Made by a program: the position numbers and the translations under genes. Under the pieces are notes generated by a model. The model was not told the DNA's origin. It was given only the letters and a program-made list of their open reading frames with translations, and ran no database searches. 64,000 nucleotides of DNA, from assembly GCA_034440615.1 (NCBI GenBank), contig JAOTOM010004797.1, forward strand, positions 124,001-188,000, given 5' to 3'. This DNA is from Ashinkailepas kermadecensis (lineage: Eukaryota; Arthropoda; Thecostraca; Neolepadidae). Positions within the stretch are counted from its first letter, which is position 1. Every line of letters starts with the position of its first letter. Of the stretch, positions 54,986 through 64,000 are shown piece after piece.

Positions 54986-56339
54986 GAGAACGGGAGACTT
55001 CTAATGGTGTGCGGTGTAATACATTGCAGGCTGCATGTTGCATAACATGATAAGTTCCTGGCAATCAAGTCAGAAATGTGGTTCATTCCCACCTATTATT
55101 ATTTGTCAAATGCACTTTATTATCTCCTTCCAATGTAGCTTCACTCGTTTGCCGGCTGTATCCTCCTTCGAGTTTCATGTTCATCCGTCTCTCATTTCCG
55201 AAAAAAAAACAAACAAACAATGAATATAGGTCCAATGTCTTTCAGCTCATCGCATTAATTTATTGATAACATCTTGAGCTTGTTTTTATGAGTTTAGTTT
55301 GTTAAACGTTTCATATTGGCTGTGTGCAAGTGCAGCCAAATGCCACATTGGCTAACTGGATTGCGACTAGATTGGATTTTCAGAACACAATCCGTGCTAA
55401 ATCTAACTTGGTTCACAGACTAGACAAGACACTGGCTATGGGTGTCAATGGCGGGATGGGGAGTAATGGATTCCAGCAATGACTTCAACCACTATCCGGG
55501 ATTCGGCTTCGGTTCAACCATACCTCGGTGGCTTATAAATAGCTAAGGACGACCGCCTTCACAGCTGTTGAGTCTGAACGGGCTTTCTCCAGATGAATTG
55601 GGACAATTAAAACGATGCAAGTTTGCCCAGTCGGTGAAGCGGTAGATGATCTATGTTCCTTTCAAAACATCCTACTGAAAGTGCTCAGGTCGATAACTTG
55701 GGGCAGTGCGAACGATCGCAACTCCCAGTTTCTTCATGTTGGAGTGCTGCACGTACTCCACAGCTGGTGCATGTATGACAAAGCATTGCAACTTGCTTTG
55801 TGTACCGATACGACCGGGAGTGGGCATGCTCGTACACGCTGAAATTGAACATCGAAGTACGATGTACTGGAAATATAAATGTCCTGTAAGGCATGCATGA
55901 GACAGAGCAAACATACAACAATGAAACAACGCGTCATGTTTGCTGTGTGTTGCAGATAGGGCGAATAACAAACCAAATTGTTTATACATAGACTCCTAAC
56001 GCCGTTGTAATTCTGGTTTATCTAACATTCCGTCACATTAATGTTGTACAATGGTTTGAGGACTGTCTGAAAGCTATTTGAGAAAAACGTTATCGGACAT
56101 TTGTTTCACGTATGCAATATGCGTTTGTTTTCTATTGTTAGAAACACACACACGTACACATACAGTAGAATAATACCCATCATCATCTTCGCTACCCAGA
56201 ATTGCAAGTGTTCGAATCCCAAGATCACGGAATTGATAATTAATCACAGGATTGACGCCCCTAGCTCCGCCTCACATGGGACTGCGAGCTGCTGTAGTGA
56301 GTGCCGGTACAGTGGCCTGCGACCGCGATGGGTCAGCGT
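54986..56339. other. Unassigned sequence with weak transposon-like and SINE-like traces
   Basis: At about 55550-55610 a frame reads AVESERAFSR, then a stop, then IGTIKTM. This resembles the S--ER-FS motif of hAT dimerisation domains; it is too short to be sure. TATAAATA lies at 55534-55541. GTGTTCGAATCCC at 56208-56220 is a B-box match without a clear A box. The rest is unassigned. Confidence 0.3.
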
Positions 56340-56510
56340 CGGAGGGCCTGTCCAGACTCTCACCGAGCCCGAGTGGTCAGGGTAGCAGGACCTGCCCAGA
56401 CTCTCACCGAGCCCGAGGGGTCAGAGTGGCAGGACCTGCCCAGATTCTCACCGAGCCCGAGGGGTCAGTGTCGCAGGACCTGCCCAAACTCTCACCGAGC
56501 CCGAGCCGAC
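56340..56510. repeat. 44-bp minisatellite, about 3.7 copies
   Basis: The units start CTCTCACCGAGCCCGAGGGG (56357, 56401, 56445) and contain CAGGACCTGCCCAGA. The period is an exact 44 bp. Confidence 0.93.
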
Positions 56511-56529
56511 GTCTCCATCTACAGAGCAC

Positions 56530-56665
56530 CGCGACGCTGCTGAGATCCCTCGGGACTCTTCGCCTGGGCTGCTGGGGCACCCTAGGAGTCCCAGCCTGGG
56601 CTGCTGAGCTGCCCTGGGACTCTTCGTCTAGGCTGCTGTGACACCCTGGGACTCTCATCCTGAGC
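56530..56665. repeat. Degenerate repeat of about 45 bp
   Basis: TGGGCTGCTGGGGCACCCT, TGGGCTGCTGAGCTGCCCT and TAGGCTGCTGTGACACCCT recur together with GGGACTCTTCG. Confidence 0.75.
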
Positions 56666-57656
56666 TGACCTGAGCCCAAGAATGCTGGCACCATAATTCC
56701 AGGGAGCCGTTAATGATTATCTTTACAGCCAGATGATTCCATAATTTCAGCTGATTTCCTTGGTTTGGTGGAAGGAATCGTGCGCGAAGAAGAAAAACAT
56801 GTGCAACATACTGAGTGCGATGCACCCTATGACTACGCTTTAACTGTGCCTGGCCAGAGACGATCCACAGAGCATGCGGTGGGAAGGGGTCGGTCTGTGT
56901 CGATGATGAATGTTTGGGGCCCGGTCAATGGCCCCCGTTGTTCACCACAAGCAAGCTTTCCGCTCACCAGCATGGCAAAATAATAAAGTGCAGTCTTGTT
57001 GCCAGCGTCGCGCCTCAGTGCTGTCCGCTCCGCTTGGCCACCGTGTCCCGTGTTTCTCCTCAGCGGTGCATGTAGGGATGCGTTCGCCAGGTAGGTAGGT
57101 AGGCATGTACAATCGGTGAAGTTCGCACACTTCACTGGCCGACGCTGTAGACAAACTATTATCGTCTCCGGCCCTGGCATTTTACCGAACCGAAGCACGG
57201 AATGGTATCGACACCAGTCATCCAGTTCAGGAAGTACATGAGTTCAGTAAGTTCAGCCATTTTTTCCGTTGTGAACCTTTGCATCATTGCACATCCCGCC
57301 TCTTTCAACGCATGCTGTAAAGCCATGCACACACGTTGGATGCGAACGTCACGGCGCCTGCTTAGAAGTCGGGCTGAAGGCCTTTGACGCACACGCCAGG
57401 TGGAGTCGGAACTGGGTCGAGAGTGGCACGCACGCATAAGCTGTGTTAACGGCCGGATTAAGCGGCGCTGCACGGACGGGGAGAGACGATCTCCCGCTGC
57501 TGTGCGGACAATGTATGCATATCGCTGTTCGTGTCTCACCAGGCGTTCGCGCAGCCTACTTTATAGACTGCGGGTGTGACGTGCTGCTGTGGACATCAAA
57601 GTGGTCGCGTCAAAACAGCGCCAACTGTTGGTGACACTAATGCGGCCATTCGCGCT
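56666..57656. other. Unassigned sequence
   Basis: Minus-strand frames of 121 (56833-57198) and 126 codons (57159-57539) are the longest but match no known domain. (AGGT)n occurs briefly at 57089-57102. Confidence 0.35.
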
Positions 57657-57659
57657 GCC

Positions 57660-57722
57660 GTGTGTCACGTCGTGTCACGTCGTGTCACGTCGTGTCACGT
57701 CGTGTCACGTCGTGTCACGTCG
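57660..57722. repeat. Decamer repeat GTGTCACGTC, about 6 copies
   Basis: Six exact copies of GTGTCACGTC. The reverse strand reads GACGTGACAC, so an ACGTG core recurs every 10 bp, one helical turn. Confidence 0.95.
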
Positions 57723-58340
57723 ACTAACCGGTCTGTCGGGATAAGACGATGATCTTCTGCAGACAAGCATTCGTCGGTTGCAGGTATTTCGGTGTTCTCC
57801 TCAAGCGGATGGCACTTTGCCTCTGCTAAGGGGGAAATCGATGTTCTTTTGGAGGAGCGAGAATGGTCGGGATAATGTGAGTGTTCACGAAGCAGGACTG
57901 ACGGCCACTGTTGGCCGAGAGCTGAGATGTTTGACTGCGAGGCCACCATCAGATTGTTTCACACTTTGCGTCTGATGAATAGTAAGATGGAGGTGTACTG
58001 CTGGAGTTGAGCACGAGAGTTGAGAACTGTGAGCGGACCATGTGTTCCGTGCTGGAGTTGAAAGTCTTACGAAATGTCATAACGTAGGTGTCTCGTAGTT
58101 CCGCTGGTATGTACTCATTTGATGTCATGCTGACCGTCTCTCACGTACCAAAATGTCGGCCTTCTCCGCGACTCGAACCCGCCCTGACAGGACCGATGTG
58201 CCTGACTAGTTTTAGATGAGACACCACGGGTGCAGCAGCTTGTGACGTTTGCCTCCGGTGCCGGGAGCGATGCTGGTCGAGTTATCTTCAGGCAGTCCGG
58301 ACAGCCCGCGGCCCGTCACGGCTGTGCATCAGCTGGGCTG

Positions 58341-58375
58341 CAGCTGCAGTCAAGCAGACTGCATGACTGCAGCTG
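58341..58375. repeat. Perfect inverted repeat, 12-bp arms
   Basis: CAGCTGCAGTCA (58341-58352) pairs exactly with 58364-58375 across an 11-nt loop. Confidence 0.88.
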
Positions 58376-58395
58376 GCAGATGACTGAGCACGTAC

Positions 58396-58438
58396 CCTGT
58401 GCCCTAAGTCATCCCTGCGGGCTCACTTAGGGCACAGG
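58396..58438. repeat. Perfect inverted repeat, 14-bp arms
   Basis: CCTGTGCCCTAAGT (58396-58409) pairs exactly with 58425-58438 across a 15-nt loop. It begins 20 bp after the preceding hairpin. Confidence 0.88.
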
Positions 58439-59689
58439 AAGGTCTTCACTGCAATAGCTTAAGGAAAACGCAACTCATAATCACGCTCAATCGGGTGTAT
58501 CGTGCCGGTTTTTGTTCCCTACCATCGCGCGAGGAATTCGGAGCACATGCTCACAGGCAGATATCATCGGTTCGATTCCGGTTTCAGAACGTCTTCTTGA
58601 GCATGACTCAAAGCTGCTCAATTGACTCCCATGTTCAGGTACAGGCCAGGAAGTGCGCGCGACATCGAAGATGAACATGGTCAAAATTCGATGACAAATG
58701 GAGCACACCGAGTACCATTGCAGATGCTGTCACAAACGCCATCAAACAGCGTACACGACTAACGCATCGCGAGGCCACACACTCTCGAGACTCGTCGGCT
58801 GAGAATGTGGCCATCGACTGAGGAGTGCAGTCGCCCCGTCGCGGGTCACGACAGCGAGCCCACAGGCCACAAATGTGTCGGAGCCACGCCGCCCCGCCAC
58901 AAGTGGCGCTCCCGCCAATATATACGTCACGTCAGCGCAATACACGCTGTGGCTCGGGCCGCTCAGCTGTCGCCGGAAGGCCGCCGACCGCTGCAGCTGG
59001 CGCCCTGGTTCCTCGAAGAGCTGACCGGCAGCTCAGCAGCCGTGGAAGGCCCGCCGACGGCTGCAGCTGGCGCCCAGGTTCATCGGAGAGCTGGCAACAG
59101 CCTCCGTTGGTCGGTGTTCGATCGGATAGCCAGGCTCGTGAGGGTTTGGCTGGCCGCGACAGGGAACGACGTGGCCGTCGGCTCATGAGGAGTTCGTCGA
59201 GTGGGAGAACGGGTATGGAGAGAATGGGTTCATGAGGTGTTCTTGGGATGACAGGACGCACATGGATAGAGGGGAGCGTAAGACAGAGGTCAGATATGGA
59301 TAACGAAAGGCAGAAAGTGGAGAAGAAGGGGTCTGGTAGACTGAGAAAGAGAGAGGGAGACAGACATAGAAGGAGGGAGGGGCGAATTAGGTAGTGTGGA
59401 GACACGGAGGTGGTAGGACTGGCGAGGAGAGGGAGAGAGAGACAGGTGACAAAGGAAGTGATCCACAGGCGGCATTTTGTGAAATCGGCTGGGTGATGCA
59501 TGCGTTAGAGGTGTAAGGCTCCTGATGTAAGGCCTTGGTGTGGGGGGCGACTGCATTTGATACGCGTGGAATCTAGAGGAAGTAATCAACTGTTGTGGAG
59601 GCAATAGATCACTGAAGAATGCATCAGACGACACCCCTGGGTGGTCCCGTGCTGCATAAGAGGAAGAGATAGCGAGAATATATATGTAT

Positions 59690-59698
59690 GTTTATATA

Positions 59699-59796
<98 letters not shown>

Positions 59797-59872
59797 ATAT
59801 GTGTGTATATATGTGTGTGTGTGTGTGCGTGTATGTATGTACGCGCTTGCTTCTGTGCATGTGTGTGTGTAG
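59690..59872. repeat. (TA)n(TG)n compound microsatellite
   Basis: Pure TA to about 59745, then pure TG to about 59795, then mixed TG/TA with GCGTGTATG. Open frames here are artefacts. Confidence 0.97.
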
Positions 59873-60330
59873 GTCTAAGGATATGATGTTCGAGTGAACG
59901 AAGGAATCGCATCCACAATCCACCAGTGTGCTTAAGAATGCATACGAGTTCGTTCATCGTGCACATATGAGTGTTTGCACGCGTCTGCATGCATGCGTGT
60001 ATCGTACGTGTGGGTGGCAGTAGGAAGGGGTGATCGGCGTGAGATTATGTGTCCCCGTGTGGGTGTAGCAAGAGCGGGTGGACACCGAATGCGCTTACAA
60101 TGTGTCCTTTGTGGTGGACGGTAACTGCATGTAATAACGGTGGCTGTCAATCAAGCATGCTTTGCAAACGAGAATGTGGTAAAGGAAGTGATTATGTGCA
60201 TTTAGCGTCCATAAACGTTCCTCTCCACGCAAAAAAAGTAACTCAATTTGTCAGACTGTCACGTTCGTACGCTATGTTGTCGGTTAGTGTCGCCAATTTG
60301 AAAGAGCTCAGCCTCACTGAAGTCCGCATT
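59873..60330. other. Unassigned sequence
   Basis: A 99-codon plus frame (60049-60348) resembles nothing known. Confidence 0.35.
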
Positions 60331-60332
60331 CC

Positions 60333-60842
60333 ATTCCAGTTATACTGAGTCCTGCAGGCGTGAGCAGCTCCATTTATACTGGGTCACACTTCAGTTATAC
60401 TGGGTCACACTCCAGTTATGCTGGGTCACAATCCAATTATACTGGGTCACACTCCAGTTATACTTGGTCCTGCATGTGTGAGCAGCTCCAGTTACACTGG
60501 GTCACACTCCAGTTATACTGGGTCACACTCCAGTTATACTGGGTCACACTCCAGTTATACTTGGTCCTGCATGCGTGAGCAGCTCCAATTATACTGGGTC
60601 ACACTCCAGTAATACTGGGTCCTGCATGCGTGAGCAGCTGCAGTTATACTTGGTCCTGCATGCGTGAGCAGCTGCAGTTATACTTGGTCCTGCATGCGTG
60701 AGCAGCTGCAGTTATACTTGGTCCTGCATGCGTGAGCAGCTGCAGTTATACTGGGTCCTGCATGCGTGAGCAGCTGCAGTTATACTTGGTCCTGCATGCG
60801 TGAGCAGCTGCAGTTATACTGGGTCCTGCATGCGTGAGCAGT
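60333..60842. repeat. Composite 21-bp and 34-bp minisatellite
   Basis: The left half is dominated by a 21-bp unit (ACTGGGTCACACTCCAGTTA plus T). The right half is a 34-bp unit (TGGTCCTGCATGCGTGAGCA, GCTGCAGTTATACT). The two share AGTTATACT, and mixed units in the middle show one growing from the other. Confidence 0.95.
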
Positions 60843-61674
60843 TCCGGATGCTACGTGCTGCATGGCCTGTTTCAAGCTACTCAGCAATTCATGGCCGGGT
60901 TCAGGTGACTTCGATTCCAATCATGACAAGGTACGTGAGATGCGTGATGATATCGAGAGCGAGGTATGAATGTAAGGGTTTGCTTGGTGAGGTAATATGT
61001 CGTTATAGAATATGACAAGTATGCTAGCAAAATGATGTGTCATCCTTTCTTAACCATAGCGGTAGCATATTGTGTATTGCAGTACCACACAGCATCGAAC
61101 GCATCCTTCAGTCCATTGTCACAATGTTTCGTTATCCAGATATTACAAGAGTATTAATCAATTCTTTGATGTTGATTGGTTTTCAATGGCTATTTTCAAA
61201 CAGTTTTCAAGTATCATGGCATCAGAACATTAATATCGTCGGATAAATCATTGTTCTTCTTTCCATTCTCGTCAACGCAAAACAGCCCATGAGAGGACGC
61301 CAATTGCCCTGAGCATTGGCACGAAGGGGTGGGGGTCAGCGGGCCACGTTTCCACACCCTTGTCAATTTTGACCATCAACTGCATGGGCTATGAGCACTT
61401 TTTGTGAAAATAATCCACTTTAACAAGTAACTTGGTCTCCAAATTTGCTTACATGTCCACGCCTCGCTTGTTTTCCACGGTTCGTGTCCAATCCGGCAGC
61501 CAGGTGACTGGCACTGCAAGATCACACACGTCCAATGGCAACATTGATAGACGTAAACTCCGATCAGCCCTGCCCGTGTAAAGAAGTCCCATGCGCGTCA
61601 TCGCATGTCAAAATCTGACCCTGCCAATGCTTACTTATGACGGATATCACTAAGTGCTGGCGTCAGTGGTTTGT
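60843..61674. other. Unassigned sequence
   Basis: AT-moderate, with no gene or repeat recognised. Confidence 0.4.
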
Positions 61675-61915
61675 GCATGCCACAGCCTGAAGCACTGCTG
61701 AAGTCACCACCACAGGCTGACGCACTGCTGAAGGCACCACCACAGGCTGACGCACTGCTGAAGTCACCACCACAGGCTGACGCACTGCTGAAGCCACCAC
61801 CACAGGCTAACACACTGCTGAAGTCACCACCACAGGCTGACGCACTGCTGAAGGCACCACCACAGGCTGACGCACTGCTGAAGGCACCACCAAAGGCTGA
61901 CGTACTACTGGCAGT
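61675..61915. repeat. 30-bp minisatellite, about 8 copies
   Basis: The unit contains CACAGGCTGACGCACTGCTG and AAGTCACCAC or AAGGCACCAC. It opens PPQADALLKS frames on plus and AFSSASACGG frames on minus. The core CAGGCTGACGCACTGCTG differs by one base from the core of the 36-bp array at 26.3-26.9 kb. Confidence 0.95.
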
Positions 61916-62039
61916 CTGGAGTCTCAGCCAAAAGCTGGCTTTCGCAACCTGGACCCGGTAGTAGTCTGTGACATTGTGACACCACTGGCCAGTTACATAT
62001 ATCGCAGCCACGGTGCCAGAGCCGGCGAGCTCACCTTTA

Positions 62040-62165
62040 TTCGGGTCGGGTGGTGGAGCGGTAGGCACGCCCTACCCGGACCACCATTCGGGTCGGGTGG
62101 TGTAACAGTAGGCAGACACCACCCGGACCACCATTTGGGTCGGGTGGTGGAACGGCTGGCGTGCT
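62040..62165. repeat. 47-bp tandem repeat, about 2.7 copies, self-complementary
   Basis: The units start at 62040, 62087 and 62134 with TTCGGGTCGGGTGGTG. CACCACCCGGACCACCA in the second unit can pair back with GGGTCGGGTGGTG, so the repeat folds on itself. Confidence 0.85.
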
Positions 62166-63852
62166 TGCATCAACGATACCTATGTATAGTGTATCAGTTG
62201 TCACTGGGTGGTCCCCCGCCGACCAGACGACGTCGTATCGCACCATACAATCTTATCTTCCTTTTGGTCTTTTATCTGTACATCAGTGACGGGAGGCTTT
62301 CAAGTTTCGAGCAGTTCCATCTCCAAGTTCATTTTAGGCATGTACTGTCGTGAATTTTCAGTGAAACAAGAAAAGCGTGGGTCTGAACACTCGCGCCTTC
62401 GCCGTCCAGTAGCGAAGCTAGGGGAGAAGCGTACACGGTGCAAGGATACACAAAAGGTGCAATATCTCCGGGCATCAAAGTATGTATATCTGCATCGCTG
62501 ACTTGTTCCCACCTCGGAGAGCCCGGGGCGTCGGATCGGCCGCCGGTGGGGCCTCGTCCTCGGCACAGCTCACACAGACGCTCGCAGATGATGGCGTACA
62601 AATTGAGCATCGCCTCTGAACTGTGATTGCATTGTTGGCGACAGCGGCAGACACAGGCCAGATTGACTGCCGGCGCGCCCGGCCGGCTGTCGAACGGCCC
62701 AACGGGGGTGGTGCGGGAGCGGACGAAGTCGCCGGGATGGTGGAGGGCGGGAGAGGGAAACAGAAGGAGCGAGAGGGAGACGGAAAGAGAGCGAGGGGAG
62801 AGGGAGAGAGGGAAGGAGATGAAGAGAGAGAGAGTGCAGGTGTGGAAGGTAGAGGGGGAAGGGGAGGGAGTGGCAGAAGAGAGGGAGTGTGAAAGGAAAC
62901 TGAGGTGAAAGATAGAAATCGATGGATGCCAGAGAAAGAGAGGAAACGATTAGGTTTCAGGACGTATTCAAAGTGAAATACGTCGTGAACGAAATTCGTC
63001 AGGAATAGCGTACGAAATGTGTCATGATTAATTGTCTAACATCATTCGAAACTCGACCTGCTTTTCTTTCGGTGCCACTTATGACGTAGTATCAGCTTAT
63101 CTATGTGAAATAATCTTATATACCCTTTCCACGCTATGATAGATTATATAATTTTGCATAGGTTGTTAGCAGCTTACATTTTAACATTACACCATACAAG
63201 CTAGATGCGTAGGACATAAATTAGCACTACAGCACGCCGCAACTGCCTACAACAAAGCAAAGAAAAGAAGGTATACTATCATCGGCATAGCAACAATAAT
63301 ACAGCACAATGCACTGGCACAAACGGCTACCTGGTCACCACGTCTCTCTAAGCTCCCCTTTGTCGCAGTTCCTGGTAAAACAACGAGACTCTAGTGCAAC
63401 CAAAAGGTCAAGGATATGCTCCCTAGTTTCTGAAGCATTGCGTAGGCAGTTCGCAAACGGCATGCGAAAAAATCAGCGGTATAATATTTACGTCCTTGCC
63501 CGGTAGAACATGTACCTCCGTGCCGGAATACAGCTGAAAGGCTCCGGAGAACAAGAAAAATCCCCGGATAAAACTTACGCAATTAAATTACCCTCATATC
63601 TCTTTCAGCACCGTAAGGATTCACAAAGACATTGCATCCGTATTCTTACATGTGTTAAGTTGTCTCCATCGGCATCAGCGCTAGGCTGAAATTACTAATT
63701 GCGCAACAGCTTTTTTTCTTTCAGTCCACATCCATTATGCCACCTGTTCTTCAGCAGCGCCTCTTGCAATCAAGTCGTCTTTGTCTGAATCGTAGCTCCA
63801 GTACACACAGTGCCACCACCCATCGCCTGCTGAATGCTGAGTGTATTCTCAG
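62166..63852. other. Unassigned sequence
   Basis: 62740-62910 is purine-rich (GAGAGGGAGA). From 62950 the DNA is AT-rich without a recognisable gene. A strong polypyrimidine run ending TTTCTTTCAG at 63709-63724 looks like a splice acceptor. It is followed by a 53-codon open frame to a TGA at 63884-63886, of unknown meaning. Confidence 0.35.
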
Positions 63853-64000
63853 TTTGCTCCATTATTTGGCGAAGCGTTCCACCTGAAGCTGAGCGACAGA
63901 GGACGGCATCCACAGCTGTCCAACACAAGTGAGGCACGAAATGTGTTCGACAAGTTGACTACAATCACCGAGGCGCTCTTCTCCTCAATTTCACCCGAAC
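63853..64000 (+). other. Possible exon start, cut by the window edge
   Basis: After TATTCTCAG (AG at 63851-63852) the frame runs open to the window end: FAPLFGEAFHLKLSDRG, then HPQLSNTSEARNVFDKL, then TTITEALFSSISPE. In-frame upstream there is a TGA a few codons before the AG, so an exon would have to begin at the AG. The residue mix looks protein-like, but 49 open codons are not rare by chance and no family is recognised. Confidence 0.2.

Larger units (their letters stand above)
57723..59688. other. Unassigned sequence with hairpins and SINE-like patches
   Basis: GCGACTCGAACCC (58168-58180, minus B box) and GGTTCGATTCC (58569-58579, plus B box) may mark SINE fragments. Two perfect hairpins are listed separately. 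58900-59130 is CpG-rich and has a duplicated GCCGCCGACCGCTGCAGCTGG-type block (58980 and 59050). 59170-59480 is purine-rich (GAGA). Confidence 0.35.

Overview
This window looks like nuclear DNA from a multicellular animal, most probably an invertebrate. The reasons are decayed LINE retrotransposons, tRNA-derived SINE-like pieces with RNA polymerase III B boxes, long TA, GT and CT microsatellites, splice-like signals, and no prokaryotic operon structure, rRNA or intact tRNA. A crustacean or another arthropod is possible, but nothing here settles the phylum.

No host protein-coding gene can be called with confidence. Most long open frames are by-products of tandem repeats: a repeat with no stop in its unit stays open, often on both strands. 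By adding up the intervals listed here, roughly a quarter of the window is tandem repeat. There are more than thirty arrays, with periods from 2 to 82 bp.

Layout. 1-3.7 kb is mostly unassigned, with a TA tract, a heptamer array, a CpG-dense block and a perfect hairpin. 3.7-5.1 kb holds the 3' end of a LINE joined to a 45-bp minisatellite. The LINE carries its own internal 45-bp tandem repeat, and the minisatellite unit contains both a splice-donor-like and a splice-acceptor-like string. 5.1-13.4 kb has SINE-like pieces, a 29-bp array, CA and CT tracts around a CpG-dense block, a hairpin cluster and three phased CACGTG boxes. 13.4-20.6 kb is array-dense (17, 61/79, 27/45, about 80 and 68 bp units). 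22.7-26.9 kb has further arrays (52, 22, 41, 45 and 36 bp). 30.8-32.5 kb is an 82-bp array of about 21 copies, followed by a CpG-rich block with a CCG tract. 33.2-44 kb is repeat-poor but holds a decayed minus-strand LINE with reverse transcriptase and RNase H remnants, and one of two copies of an unnamed interspersed repeat. 44.2-57.7 kb is again array-dense (40, 40, 24, 20, 6, about 24, 19, 33, 48, 32, 44 and 10 bp units) and holds a plus-strand LINE RNase H remnant. 57.7-64 kb has a TA/GT tract, composite 21/34-bp, 30-bp and 47-bp arrays, and a possible exon running off the right edge.

The points most worth following are the splice-signal minisatellite beside the LINE, a core shared by two arrays 35 kb apart, the 24-bp G-quadruplex array, the set of perfect inverted repeats, and the two-copy interspersed repeat near 16.7 and 43.2 kb.
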